A DNA stretch of 41,064 bases from positions 1 through 41,064 of the forward strand of contig OMJM01000063.1 of NCBI GenBank assembly GCA_900299345.1, read 5' to 3'. Made by a program: the position numbers and the translations under genes. Below the pieces are notes generated by a model. It saw only the letters and a program-made list of their open reading frames with translations. It had not been told where the DNA came from and did no database searches. Source of the stretch: a bacterium. Its GTDB lineage: Bacteria > Fibrobacterota > Fibrobacteria > UBA11236. This document shows, one piece after another, positions 7,996 through 16,514 of the stretch; position 1 is the first letter of the stretch, and every line of letters starts with the position of its first letter.

Positions 7996-8592
7996 GTGTT
8001 TTCCATTGTCGTTGCCATGGATGCAAACCGGGGGATCGGCGTCAAAGGAAAACTGCCGTGGAAGCTTTCCGGTGACATGAAATTTTTCCGCGAGCTCACC
8101 ACCTGTCCCGATCACGAAGCCGTGGAGCGTCGTTACGGACTAGGTTCTACTTCCGACATGGAATCGTTATTGCCTGTGCCTTCTCCGAATCGCCGCAATG
8201 CCGTGATTATGGGGCGGCACACATGGGAGAGCATCCCGTCCTCATTCAAGCCATTGCCCAATCGGCTCAATTGGGTCCTTTCCCGCCGCGTCGATCCGGA
8301 ACCCGAGGGCACGCATCAGGTTCGCGCTTCATTCCAGGAGGCGATCGACGAGCTTCATCGGGATGAAAGCGTCAGCGAAGTCTTTGTGATAGGTGGTGGG
8401 CAGATTTACGCCCACGCACTGGCCTCCCCCGGTTGCGGACGTATCTATCTCACATCTGTCGAGGGAAGTTTCTCGTGCGATGCGTTCTTTCCAGAAATTC
8501 CTTCTGGCTTTCGCGAGGCCGCAACATCCGATCTGATCGAAGAAGCGGGCATTCGCTACAGGTTTCGCCTGTTGCTGCGGGACATTAAGTAG
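7996..8592 (+). CDS. folA: Dihydrofolate reductase, eukaryote-like in layout
   Basis: This 198-residue enzyme reduces dihydrofolate to tetrahydrofolate with NADPH. The GTG at 7996, one base after the thyA stop, gives FSIVVAMDANRGIG, the expected N-terminal strand. Other motifs are KLPWKLSGDMKFF, NAVIMGRHTWESIP, LPNRLNWVLSR and the cofactor-site VFVIGGGQIYAHAL. Compared with E. coli FolA it has about 25 extra residues between the KFFRELTT helix and the VIMGR strand. The ESIPSSFKPLPNR and SPGCGRIYLTSVEGSFSCDAFFP stretches resemble plant and protist DHFR. The upstream in-frame region overlaps thyA and is not needed. Confidence 0.93.
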   Translation: MFSIVVAMDANRGIGVKGKLPWKLSGDMKFFRELTTCPDHEAVERRYGLGSTSDMESLLPVPSPNRRNAVIMGRHTWESIPSSFKPLPNRLNWVLSRRVDPEPEGTHQVRASFQEAIDELHRDESVSEVFVIGGGQIYAHALASPGCGRIYLTSVEGSFSCDAFFPEIPSGFREAATSDLIEEAGIRYRFRLLLRDIK

Positions 8593-8653
8593 TTTTTCAA
8601 CTTCATTCGCGCGCCGTGGAATGGGCCGCGGCGCGAGCCTTTCGGGAATTCCC

Positions 8654-10051
8654 ATGGCCTTCCGTAAGCTTGAAACACAGTTGCTTTATCCTGAACTCGA
8701 ACAGGCCGTCGAGAATGGGGATGCGGAAGCGCTGGAAATCCTCTGCGAACAACTCGCGCTGGAAGACGTCGCCGAGTTGGTCGGAGAGCTGGCGCCGGAT
8801 CGTCGCGCCGGATTTTTCGAAAAGATTCCCCTCCAGATTGCTACCGATGTGTTTCAACAGCTCGACGTCGCGGTGCAGCGCGACGTGCTTGACATCCTGC
8901 CCGCGCAGCGCGAAGCCGAGATCATCAACGAGATGGATCCCGACGACCGCACCGCGCTGCTGGAAACGTTGCCCGTCCACGACACCAAGCAGTTGCTGAG
9001 TTTTCTCAAGCCGCGTGAAAGGGCGTTGGCGCAGAAGCTGCTGGAATTTCCCGAAGACAGCGTGGCGCGCCTCATGACGCCGGATTTTCTCGCCATCCCG
9101 CGGGGATGGACGGTGGCGCGCGCGCTGGAATTCATCCGCGCGAACGGTGAGGACAAGGAAACTCTGAATAACATCTACGTCGTGGATGAAAAGGGCCGTT
9201 TGATCGACGACATCCGCATCCGCGAATTTCTGCTGTCGCCCCTGTCCCGTTCCATCGAGGAAATCATGGATGGTCAGGTCACGCTGCTGAACGCGGTGGA
9301 CACGAAAGAAGAGGCTATTCAAGCTTTCCGCAAGTACAACACCTTCACGGCGCTGCCGGTGGTGGACGAGGATGGCATCCTGCTCGGCATCGTGACCATC
9401 GACGATATCCGTGTTCTGGAAGAAAAGGAAACCACCGAAGACATCCAGAAAATCGGTGGCGTGGCCGCGCTGGAAGAATCTTATCTGGAGGCTCCGTTCT
9501 GGAGTGTGCTACGCAAGCGTGTGGGATGGCTCACCGTTCTGTTCATCGGTGAGATGTTCACGGCCACAGCCATGAGTTTTTACGAGATCGAAATCAGCAA
9601 GGCCGTGGTGTTGGCTTTGTTCATCCCGCTCATCATTAGTAGCGGCGGCAATTCCGGTTCGCAGGCTGCCACGTTGGTCATCCGCGCCATTGCGCTTGGC
9701 GAAGTCTCCTTCGCCGACGCGTGGAAGGTGTTGCGCCGCGAACTCGTGATGGGTCTCGGCCTAGGTTGCATCCTGGCCTTCATCGGTTTTTTACGTGTGT
9801 TGATCTGGGGCGCGGCCTTCCACACATATGGCGAGCATTTCATGATCGTCGGCGTGGCTATCGGCATCGCGCTGGTGGGCGTGGTGGCGTGGGGAACTCT
9901 CGTGGGAGCCATGCTGCCGCTTGCGCTGCGGCGACTCGGTCTCGATCCCGCCACCTCTTCGGCGCCTTTCGTGGCCACCTTCATTGACGTCACCGGTATC
10001 GTCCTCTATTTCAACATCGCCATGTGGGTGATGGGTGGAAAATTGTTTTAG
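8654..10051 (+). CDS. mgtE: Magnesium transporter MgtE
   Basis: This 465-residue inner-membrane Mg2+ channel is gated by cytosolic magnesium. Residues 1 to about 130 form the N-terminal superhelical domain with repeats such as LALEDVAELVGELAPDRRA and the MDPDDRTALLE signature. Two CBS domains follow (about 135-258; VARLMTPDFLAIPRGWTV and FTALPVVDEDGILLGIVTIDD). The membrane domain covers about 290-465 with the hallmark SSGGNSGSQAATLVIRAI and PFVATFIDVTG, whose aspartate lines the pore in the family. The ATG at 8654 was preferred over 8621 because the longer start adds an unusual GRGASLSGIP tail. The leader is only about 60 bases, with no room for an M-box. Confidence 0.95.
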   Translation: MAFRKLETQLLYPELEQAVENGDAEALEILCEQLALEDVAELVGELAPDRRAGFFEKIPLQIATDVFQQLDVAVQRDVLDILPAQREAEIINEMDPDDRTALLETLPVHDTKQLLSFLKPRERALAQKLLEFPEDSVARLMTPDFLAIPRGWTVARALEFIRANGEDKETLNNIYVVDEKGRLIDDIRIREFLLSPLSRSIEEIMDGQVTLLNAVDTKEEAIQAFRKYNTFTALPVVDEDGILLGIVTIDDIRVLEEKETTEDIQKIGGVAALEESYLEAPFWSVLRKRVGWLTVLFIGEMFTATAMSFYEIEISKAVVLALFIPLIISSGGNSGSQAATLVIRAIALGEVSFADAWKVLRRELVMGLGLGCILAFIGFLRVLIWGAAFHTYGEHFMIVGVAIGIALVGVVAWGTLVGAMLPLALRRLGLDPATSSAPFVATFIDVTGIVLYFNIAMWVMGGKLF

Positions 10052-10054
10052 GGG

Positions 10055-10540
10055 ATGGGATTACTCTTAGATGCCGGATGTGGCACGGGCCGTAATCTTG
10101 CCGGCTTTCTGGAATCCGGTCACCGTGTCGTTGCGGTGGACATGGATTTAGACGCGCTGACTACTGCCAAATCACTGTTGATTGAAGAAGACGGATCCGA
10201 CGCAATTTATTTCGCGGTCGTGGATCTCGAAAGCCTGTCCTTTCCGGATGGTTTATTCGATGAAGTTCACTTTGACGACGTGTTGCATTGGGCCAAGGAT
10301 CAAAAACATTTCGAGGCCATGTGGTACGAATGCTGGCGCATTCTCAAACCGGGCGGAATTTTCTCCGCAAGTTTTCGTTGTGTCGTGGAAACCAAACGTT
10401 TGGACGAACCATGGTTTCTTGCGGATCGCGCATTGATTGAGGATATGGTCGTGTCGTTGCGAGCGAAATGGTTGATGCCGCTGGAAATAAAAACGGCGGC
10501 GGATTTCTCCGTCGCCGTTTTACAAATCAGCAAGCTCTGA
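10055..10540 (+). CDS. Short class I SAM-dependent methyltransferase
   Basis: This 161-residue Rossmann-fold methyltransferase begins almost directly at motif I (LLLDAGCGTGRNLAGFLESG). The acidic residue ending strand 2 lies in VVAVDMDLDAL, the motif II-like region is VVDLESLSFPDGLFDEV, and motif IV/post-I is RILKPGGIFSASFR. It lacks the N-terminal helices usually found before motif I, and the C-terminal region is short, so substrate specificity cannot be guessed. The ATG is 3 bases after the mgtE stop with GGGG between. The last roughly 50 bases of coding sequence contain a strong hairpin that probably terminates the convergent gene. It may be a reduced or truncated member of the family. Confidence 0.8.
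   Translation: MGLLLDAGCGTGRNLAGFLESGHRVVAVDMDLDALTTAKSLLIEEDGSDAIYFAVVDLESLSFPDGLFDEVHFDDVLHWAKDQKHFEAMWYECWRILKPGGIFSASFRCVVETKRLDEPWFLADRALIEDMVVSLRAKWLMPLEIKTAADFSVAVLQISKL
10490..10521 (-). terminator. Strong hairpin, terminator of the convergent DUF6588-like gene
   Basis: AAAACGGCGGCGGA (10490-10503) pairs with TCCGTCGCCGTTTT (10508-10521) with one G-T wobble and a 4-base loop. On the minus strand it is followed by TTTTTATTT, a proper U-tract, 19 bases after the minus-strand stop. It lies inside the 3' end of the methyltransferase coding sequence on the other strand. Confidence 0.75.
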
Positions 10541-11680
10541 TTAAAGTGCGAACATCACTCCGCCGCTGAACGAGTTGTACTGCGCGAAATTGTAGTCGGC
10601 GTTGATGTTCAAGACCAGGAAGCGAAGGCTGACGCCCACCGTGGCGCGGTAGGAATTGTCGCCATCAAGGTCGAACTTGACCGGGACGGTTTTGGTGGTC
10701 ACGTTACCGGCAGCATCCTTCTCGGTCGACGTGAAGTCATAGTGGAAAGACATCGTGGAGGATTCCAGTTGCAATCCGGCATAGGGCGTGATGTTCAGGA
10801 TTCTCCAACCGAGTTGCTTGCTCACGTCGACACCGTAGGCATTGGTGCTGGCGTCGAACAAATCACCCACGGTAAGATTCTGATGGAAATAGCCGACGCA
10901 CACATCGACGGGCAGTGATTTATTCAACCAGACCGCGGGATTGTGCTGGATGCCGAAACCGAAGAAGTCGAAATCTCCAATCTTTGGAATCGCCATAGTC
11001 GGCAACCAGCGGACGGTAAGATTGGTACCGTAGATGGTGCCCACGGTGATCTGCGGGGCGACAAGTGGCAGAATCAACGGTGAAAAATCGCCCAGCACCC
11101 CTTGCGAACCTTTGATGGCAATCGTGGTGTCGGGAATGGAATCGCTTCTTGTAACAGGAATATTGTTAACCGTAGTGGTCACGGAGAATCTTTTTCCCTT
11201 GAATCCAATGTGAATATTGCTGTCCGTGGACCCGATGACAGTGGGGCCGTTGAGCCGCATATTGAAATCCTGAGAGCGGAGGGTATCGATCAAAGCTTTT
11301 CGAGCCTGCTTTGCCGCTTGCTGCTGTTGGGTGGTGCCTGAAGTCGTATCAATGCGGTTTCCGATAAGGTCGCTGGCTTGCGCGCTGTCAAGCCGGAAGG
11401 CTTGATTGACGTCAAACGTCTTTTTTCCACCACTGAGCAACGTACCCATGGCAATTGCGCCTGCTTCGAAAGAAAAGCCGAATTTTTTTGGCGGCGGTGT
11501 TTTGTGATACCAGCCGGCATTGAGGTTCGCGCCGAAACCGGAAACGATGGGCAACACATACTGTTGCGCAGCCTCACCGGTCAATTGTTGCACCGCTTCG
11601 TCAAGCGTGGTTGCATTGGCCGCAGAAAATGCACCGAGCAGCGCGAACGCACAAAGACGGGAAAACTTCGATTTGATCAT
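10541..11680 (-). CDS. DUF6588-like outer-membrane protein
   Basis: This 379-residue secreted protein has a clear signal peptide (residues 1 to about 22, MIKSKFSRLCAFALLGAFSA, cleavage near ANA-T). The mature N-terminus, QYVLPIVSGFGANLNAGWY followed by FGFSFEAGAIAMG, matches the pattern I associate with the DUF6588 family of FCB outer-membrane proteins. The rest alternates like beta-barrel strands and ends YNSFSGGVMFAL. Residues about 110-125 are Gln/Ala-rich. I chose the ATG at 11680 because AAAGGAG sits 8 bases upstream and the signal peptide then starts properly. Function is unknown. It converges on the methyltransferase with the two stops abutting, and diverges from the PfkB kinase. Confidence 0.7.
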   Translation of the reverse strand: MIKSKFSRLCAFALLGAFSAANATTLDEAVQQLTGEAAQQYVLPIVSGFGANLNAGWYHKTPPPKKFGFSFEAGAIAMGTLLSGGKKTFDVNQAFRLDSAQASDLIGNRIDTTSGTTQQQQAAKQARKALIDTLRSQDFNMRLNGPTVIGSTDSNIHIGFKGKRFSVTTTVNNIPVTRSDSIPDTTIAIKGSQGVLGDFSPLILPLVAPQITVGTIYGTNLTVRWLPTMAIPKIGDFDFFGFGIQHNPAVWLNKSLPVDVCVGYFHQNLTVGDLFDASTNAYGVDVSKQLGWRILNITPYAGLQLESSTMSFHYDFTSTEKDAAGNVTTKTVPVKFDLDGDNSYRATVGVSLRFLVLNINADYNFAQYNSFSGGVMFAL

Positions 11681-11783
11681 AACAGGGCTCCTTTGGTTTT
11701 CAAACAACGGCAACGAACAGCCAGAGGACAGCAATTAGGCAGGGTTTTCTAGAATTAGCCGCCCATTCCTTTGGAGAGACAAA

Positions 11784-12773
11784 ATGTCCCATTCCCCCTT
11801 GACGGTCGGCGTCGGAGCCGCGCTGGTTGATTTGCTCCTCGAAGAGAAGGATGAATTCTTGAAAGATTTCGGCGAAAAAGGTGGAATGACCTTGGTCGAA
11901 AGGGAATTGATTGAGAAAGCTTTGTCGCGTGCATCATCGGATGTCAAGATGGTTCCCGGCGGTTCCGCGTGCAACACCTTGGTGGGCATCGGCAATCTCG
12001 GAGGCCGCGCCCGTATGATCGGCCGGGTGGGACAGGACGAACTTGCGGAGCATTTCCGTTCCGGATTGAAGGCCGCCAAGGTGGAAGAACGCTTGCGCGT
12101 CTCCGGTGATGCTGCGACGGGCCGTGTGCTGTCCGTGGTGACTCCCGATGCGCAGCGCACCATGTTCACGTTTCTCGGCGCATCTTCCGGGCTTAATCCG
12201 AGTGATGTGGACGAGAAGGACTTTCAGGATGCAGCTCTTGTGCATCTCGAAGGCTATTTGTTGTTCAACCGTCCCGTGGTGGATCGCGTCCTGGAGTTGG
12301 CGCGGAAACACCACGCCAAGGTGGCGTTGGACATGGGTTCGTTTCAGGTGGTGCAGATTTGCCGGGAACTGATCGACGAGTTGTTCGCCCGTAATCTCGT
12401 GGACATTCTATTGGCCAACGAGGATGAAGCGCAAGCATACACGGGACTCGGGGATACCGACTCTCTGGAAGTGTTCGCCCAAAAAGTGGGCACCGCTGTT
12501 GTGAAAGTCGGCAAGGATGGCGCGTTGGTGGCACGGGGTTCGGAACGTCTGGATGTCGATGCGCATCTCGTCGAAGCGCTTGACACCACCGGTGCCGGCG
12601 ATCTTTGGGCCTCAGGGTTTTTGTACGGATTGAATCACGGATTGACGCTGGAAAGTTCCGCGAACCTCGGCTGCAAGGTCGGTTCCGAAGTGGTTCAGGT
12701 GATAGGCGCGGTCATACCAAATGAAGGTTGGGATCGCATTCACAAATACCGTCAGGGATTGATGACCCGGTAG
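11784..12773 (+). CDS. PfkB-family carbohydrate/nucleoside kinase
   Basis: This 329-residue cytosolic ribokinase-fold enzyme phosphorylates a sugar or nucleoside with ATP. Features are the GGSACNTLVGIGNLGG N-terminal signature, GRVGQDELAEHFR, the lid region ATGRVLSVVTPDAQRTMFTFLG, and the PfkB signature 2 with catalytic Asp and anion hole DTTGAGDLWASGFLYG. NEDEAQAYTGL is the usual ADP/substrate helix. Adenosine kinase-like members of this branch share the RTMFTFLGAS segment, so adenosine or a related nucleoside is plausible, but the substrate is not decided. A GGAGAG site lies 8 bases before the ATG. The stop codon lies inside a long perfect hairpin shared with the convergent tsaC. Confidence 0.88.
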   Translation: MSHSPLTVGVGAALVDLLLEEKDEFLKDFGEKGGMTLVERELIEKALSRASSDVKMVPGGSACNTLVGIGNLGGRARMIGRVGQDELAEHFRSGLKAAKVEERLRVSGDAATGRVLSVVTPDAQRTMFTFLGASSGLNPSDVDEKDFQDAALVHLEGYLLFNRPVVDRVLELARKHHAKVALDMGSFQVVQICRELIDELFARNLVDILLANEDEAQAYTGLGDTDSLEVFAQKVGTAVVKVGKDGALVARGSERLDVDAHLVEALDTTGAGDLWASGFLYGLNHGLTLESSANLGCKVGSEVVQVIGAVIPNEGWDRIHKYRQGLMTR

Positions 12774-12805
12774 GGGCGGGACAATCCCGCCCCTACCGGG
12801 TCATC
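12761..12805. repeat. Perfect 21-bp inverted repeat between convergent genes
   Basis: Bases 12761-12781 and 12785-12805 are exact reverse complements around a CAA loop. The core is GTAGGGGCGGGA/TCCCGCCCCTAC. It includes the stop codon of the kinase gene and ends 6 bases before the tsaC stop. There is no T-tract. It may act as a bidirectional transcription or mRNA-end barrier, or be a palindromic repeat element. Confidence 0.8.
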
Positions 12806-12811
12806 GCCCTG

Positions 12812-13774
12812 TTAACCCGATGTGTGTGCAGCGGCCTTCCGCAGTCGGTCGTTGATCGCCCGTCCCAATCCCTTTTCAGGCAAAAGACGCACGTAGATGC
12901 GTGACAACCCGGCCTCGTCGAGGCGGTGTAATGCCGCGAAAAGATTTGTGGCCGCTTCGCGCGGGTCTCCGGTAGCAGAAAGATTTTCCGTGAGGGCAAA
13001 TCCTTCCGGAGGCTTTTTGACGCCGAACCAGAGCAGTCCTGCAGTGGGTGACACATCCGCCTTTTCCGCGCCGAGCAATACAAGCGGTGTACGCGGTGCA
13101 TAGTGCGATGGCAAATTTCCAGGAGACAGGATTGAAGTCCCCGTCTTGACGGACACGGGACGGCGAAGCGCCTCTTCGATCGCCTCCATCGCGATGCCGC
13201 CCGCCCGGAGAATGCGCAGCTTTCCTTCTTCCCATCCTACGACCGTGGATTCCACGCCCACTTCGCAGGGGCCACCGTCGAGGATGATGGCGATGCCAGA
13301 ATCGAAATCGGCCGCAACGTGTTCCGCACGTGTGGGACTGAGTCGGCCAAATGGATTGGCACTGGGAGCGGCAAGCGGAATGCCGGCTTCCTTCAGCAGT
13401 TCTCTCGCCACGGGATGCGAGGGCATTCGAATCGCCACCGTGTCCAAGCCGGACGTTGCAAGATCGGGAACAGTGTTTTGTTTGGGCAAGACCAAGGTCA
13501 ACGGTCCGGGCCAGAAGCGATCCATCAAAGTGTGAGCCTCTTTGGGGATTTCGCGGCAAAGTTTTTCCACGTCATTTCGATCCGCGATATGCACGATAAG
13601 CGGATCGAAGAACGGGCGCTGCTTGACCTCGAAGATTTTCGCCAGCGCCTTGGGATTCAACGCGTCACCCGCCAGTCCGTAAACCGTTTCGGTGGGCATG
13701 GCCACCAGTTCGCCATTGCGCAATGCTTCGGCGGCACGGTGGATATTTTCAGAGGTGGCGGAGTCAACCTTCAA
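12812..13774 (-). CDS. tsaC: L-threonylcarbamoyladenylate synthase (TsaC/Sua5)
   Basis: This 320-residue enzyme makes threonylcarbamoyl-AMP from threonine, bicarbonate and ATP, the first step of t6A37 modification of ANN-decoding tRNAs. The YrdC fold is visible in residues 1 to about 200: MPTETVYGLAGDALN, FEVKQRPFFDPLIVH, FWPGPLTLVL, IPLAAPSANPFGRLSPT and STVVGWEEGKLRILRAGGI. The extra C-terminal Sua5 domain follows, joined by a linker with SPGNLPSHYAPRTPLVLL. It needs the TTG at 13774 as start, because the next methionine is in the active-site motif. That start overlaps cysW by 11 bases and has AAGGA upstream. The link to sulfate uptake is positional only. Confidence 0.93.
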   Translation of the reverse strand: MKVDSATSENIHRAAEALRNGELVAMPTETVYGLAGDALNPKALAKIFEVKQRPFFDPLIVHIADRNDVEKLCREIPKEAHTLMDRFWPGPLTLVLPKQNTVPDLATSGLDTVAIRMPSHPVARELLKEAGIPLAAPSANPFGRLSPTRAEHVAADFDSGIAIILDGGPCEVGVESTVVGWEEGKLRILRAGGIAMEAIEEALRRPVSVKTGTSILSPGNLPSHYAPRTPLVLLGAEKADVSPTAGLLWFGVKKPPEGFALTENLSATGDPREAATNLFAALHRLDEAGLSRIYVRLLPEKGLGRAINDRLRKAAAHTSG

Positions 13775-14624
13775 AAGTCCGTTCCTTTTTCATGCGCCGC
13801 TCCACAATGGCCTTGACGATCAAGGTCAGAAACGCGAGAAAGCAGAGCAAGGACGAAGCGGAAAAGGCGGAAACGAAGTTGTACTCGTTGTAGAGGATTT
13901 CCACCTGCAGCGGAAGAGTCGTCGTCATGCCGCGAATATGACCGGACACGACTGACACGGCCCCGAATTCACCCATGGCGCGCGCATTGGTGAGAATGAC
14001 ACCGTATACCACACCCCACTTGATGTTGGGAAGCGTCACCCGCCAGAAAGTCTGCCAGCCGCTGGCGCCCAACGTGATGGCGGCTTCCTCTTCCTGATTT
14101 CCCTGCTCCTGCATGAGCGGGATCAATTCGCGCGCCACCATGGGGAAGGTGACGAAGATCGTGGCCAGCACAATGCCCGGCACCGCGAAGATAAGTTTGA
14201 TGTCGTGTGCGTCCAACCACGGGCCGAGCCAGCCCTGCTTGCCGAACAGCAGCACGTAGATCAATCCCGCCACCACCGGCGACACCGCGAAAGGGAGATC
14301 GATCAAGGTGGTCAAAAGATTCTTTCCGCGGAAATCGAATTTGGCGATGGCCCACGAAGCGGCCACGCCGAACGTGAGATTCAACGGCACTGCAATGGCC
14401 GCGATGAGCAAGGTCAGGCGGATGGAGAACAAGGTGTCTGCATCGGCGAAAGAATGGAAATAAGCCTGTACGCCTTTTTGAAAAGCATTGACGAACACCG
14501 ATGCCAACGGGAGCAGCAGCAAAAACGCGAGATAGCCCACGGCGATTGCAATGAGCAGCCATTGGAACCAGCGCGGCTCTGTTACCGCGTTTTTATTGGT
14601 GTTGGATTCGCGGCCGGAATTCAT
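13764..14624 (-). CDS. cysW: Sulfate ABC transporter permease CysW
   Basis: This 286-residue inner-membrane permease has about six membrane segments (first at residues 19-43). The EAA loop that contacts the ATPase is [18 protein letters not shown]. The end [18 protein letters not shown] is typical of CysW. I chose the ATG at 14624 because it forms an ATGA overlap with the cysT stop. An in-frame start at 14651 would lie inside cysT. It pairs with CysT in a heterodimeric permease fed by the upstream binding protein. The partner ATPase gene cysA is not next to it; tsaC follows instead. Confidence 0.93.
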   Translation of the reverse strand: MNSGRESNTNKNAVTEPRWFQWLLIAIAVGYLAFLLLLPLASVFVNAFQKGVQAYFHSFADADTLFSIRLTLLIAAIAVPLNLTFGVAASWAIAKFDFRGKNLLTTLIDLPFAVSPVVAGLIYVLLFGKQGWLGPWLDAHDIKLIFAVPGIVLATIFVTFPMVARELIPLMQEQGNQEEEAAITLGASGWQTFWRVTLPNIKWGVVYGVILTNARAMGEFGAVSVVSGHIRGMTTTLPLQVEILYNEYNFVSAFSASSLLCFLAFLTLIVKAIVERRMKKERTFEG

Positions 14625-15472
14625 CGAATGGGCGCCCTGCTTCCCACCCATTTTTGGAGCAGGTTGATGGAGAGCAACAAGGTAAAGGACAACACCAACA
14701 TGGCGGAAGCCACAGCCGTCGCGCCAGCGTAGTCGTATTGTTCCAGCTTGCTGACGATGATGAGAGGAACGATCTCCGTCTTCATCGGCATGTTTCCGGA
14801 GATGAAAATCACTGAGCCGTACTCACCCAGCACGCGGGCAAAGGCCAAAGAGCCGCCGGTGAACAGGGGAGGGAGCAAAGCAGGGAAGATCACTTTGGAA
14901 AAAGTCTGCCAGCGGCTTGCTCCGAGCGATGCGGCCGCCTCCTCCACCTCGTGATCCAAATCTTCGATGACGGGCTGAAGCGTGCGGACGACGAAAGGAA
15001 GTCCGATGAAGATCAAGGCCACAGTAATGCCCAACGGTGTGTAGGCGACTTGGATGCCGAAGCGATCCAGAATCGATCCCACCCAACCGGTTGAGGCATA
15101 GATTTCTGTGAGCGCGATGCCGGCCACCGCCGTGGGCAAGGCGAAAGGGAGATCCACCATTGAGTCCAACAGGCCTCTTCCGGGAAAGCGGTAGCGGACC
15201 AAGACCCAAGCCACGAGCAGGCCGAAGAACACATTGACCAGCGCAGCTTCGGCAGCGGAAACGAAACTCAGGCGGAACGCCAGCAGCACCTGCCGGTCCG
15301 TGAAAATTTCCCTAAGCTGCGGCCATGTAAGATGTGCCGCCTTGAAGAAGGTGGCGGAGAGCGGAATGAGCACCAACAGGCTCAGGTAGAGCACCGTGAA
15401 GCCCAAGGTCAATCCGAACCCCGGGATGATGGAAGCGGATTTTTTCCGCTTCTTCTCCGCCACGCCTGTCAC
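14621..15472 (-). CDS. cysT: Sulfate ABC transporter permease CysT
   Basis: This 283-residue inner-membrane permease is the CysT/CysU type. The first membrane segment is about residues 18-40, the characteristic sequence [20 protein letters not shown] is present, and the EAA loop is [21 protein letters not shown]. The later [22 protein letters not shown] is diagnostic for CysT. The start is GTG at 15472, one base after the binding-protein stop. It is probably translated from the same message as the porin, binding protein and CysW. Confidence 0.94.
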   Translation of the reverse strand: MTGVAEKKRKKSASIIPGFGLTLGFTVLYLSLLVLIPLSATFFKAAHLTWPQLREIFTDRQVLLAFRLSFVSAAEAALVNVFFGLLVAWVLVRYRFPGRGLLDSMVDLPFALPTAVAGIALTEIYASTGWVGSILDRFGIQVAYTPLGITVALIFIGLPFVVRTLQPVIEDLDHEVEEAAASLGASRWQTFSKVIFPALLPPLFTGGSLAFARVLGEYGSVIFISGNMPMKTEIVPLIIVSKLEQYDYAGATAVASAMLVLSFTLLLSINLLQKWVGSRAPIR

Positions 15473-15473
15473 C

Positions 15474-16490
15474 TTATCTGCCTTCCTTCACGATCTGATC
15501 GTACACGCCGCCGTCGGCGAAATGCGTCTTTTGTGCCTTCTGCCAGCCGCCAAAAGTGTCGGTAATGGTAAAAAGACTCAGCTTGGGAAAGATCGATGCG
15601 TATTTGTCTGCAGCCTTCTGTGAAACCGGACGGTAGAAGTTGCGAGCTACCACATCTTGTCCCTCATCCGAATACAGATACTCGAGGTAGGCCTTCGCCG
15701 CTTTTGCGGTTCCATGCTTGGAAGCCACGCGATCCACCACGGCCACCGGAGGTTCGGCGAGAATGCTGATGGAAGGCGTCACCAGTTCCACCTTGTCTTT
15801 ACCGAGTTCCTTGATGGCGAGCAAGGCTTCGTTCTCCCACGCGATCAGAACATCGCCGATGCGGCGTTGCACGAAGGTCGTGGTTGCGCCACGCGCGCCC
15901 GCGTCCAACACCGGAACGTTTTGATAGAGATGCTTTACGAAGTCGCGTGCCTTGGCTTCATCGTTGTTGTTCTTCTTGAGTGCGTAGCCCCACGCTGCGA
16001 GATAGTTCCAGCGTGCGCCGCCGGAGGTTTTCGGGTTGGGTGTGATGACACCGATCCCCGGTTTTACCAGATCATCCCAGTCCTTGATCTTTTTGGGATT
16101 TCCCTTGCGGACGAGGAAGACGATGGTCGAGGTGTACGGAGTACTGTTGTGTGGCAACACGCCCTGCCAGTTTTTGGGGAGCAGCTGCGCTTTTTCCGAG
16201 ATAGCGTCGATGTCGTAAGCCAGCGCCAGCGTCACCACATCGGCGTCGAGCCCGTCGATCACAGAGCGCGCCTGCTTGCCCGAACCGCCGTGCGACTGGG
16301 AGATCGTCACGTCGTCGCCGGTCTTGGTCTTCCAGTACTTGGCGAACACGGGGTTGTAATCCTCGTACAGTTCGCGTGTGGGATCGTAGGACACGTTGAG
16401 CAACTTGACCGACCCGGCATGCGCGGTGGCTGTAAGAGCCGTTCCCAAGGCGATCGAATTCAGGAATTTGAAGTTTGCAAAGAGTTTCAT
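15474..16490 (-). CDS. sbp: Sulfate-binding periplasmic protein (Sbp/CysP)
   Basis: This 338-residue periplasmic substrate-binding protein has a signal peptide at residues 1-25 (ending TAHA-G). Family motifs are [83 protein letters not shown] and [23 protein letters not shown]. These line the sulfate/thiosulfate site. It has AGGAA 7 bases before the ATG. It lies directly after the porin gene, so the path would be outer-membrane porin, periplasmic binding, then the CysTW permease. Molybdate and phosphate binding proteins lack this motif set. The choice between sulfate and thiosulfate is open. Confidence 0.94.
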   Translation of the reverse strand: MKLFANFKFLNSIALGTALTATAHAGSVKLLNVSYDPTRELYEDYNPVFAKYWKTKTGDDVTISQSHGGSGKQARSVIDGLDADVVTLALAYDIDAISEKAQLLPKNWQGVLPHNSTPYTSTIVFLVRKGNPKKIKDWDDLVKPGIGVITPNPKTSGGARWNYLAAWGYALKKNNNDEAKARDFVKHLYQNVPVLDAGARGATTTFVQRRIGDVLIAWENEALLAIKELGKDKVELVTPSISILAEPPVAVVDRVASKHGTAKAAKAYLEYLYSDEGQDVVARNFYRPVSQKAADKYASIFPKLSLFTITDTFGGWQKAQKTHFADGGVYDQIVKEGR

Positions 16491-16514
16491 AGTATGTTCC
16501 TGTGGTAGTAAAGT

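Noticed and set aside
8593-8653. Mg-responsive riboswitch before mgtE
   Set aside because: Only about 60 bases separate folA from mgtE, too short for an M-box, and no hairpin series is visible.
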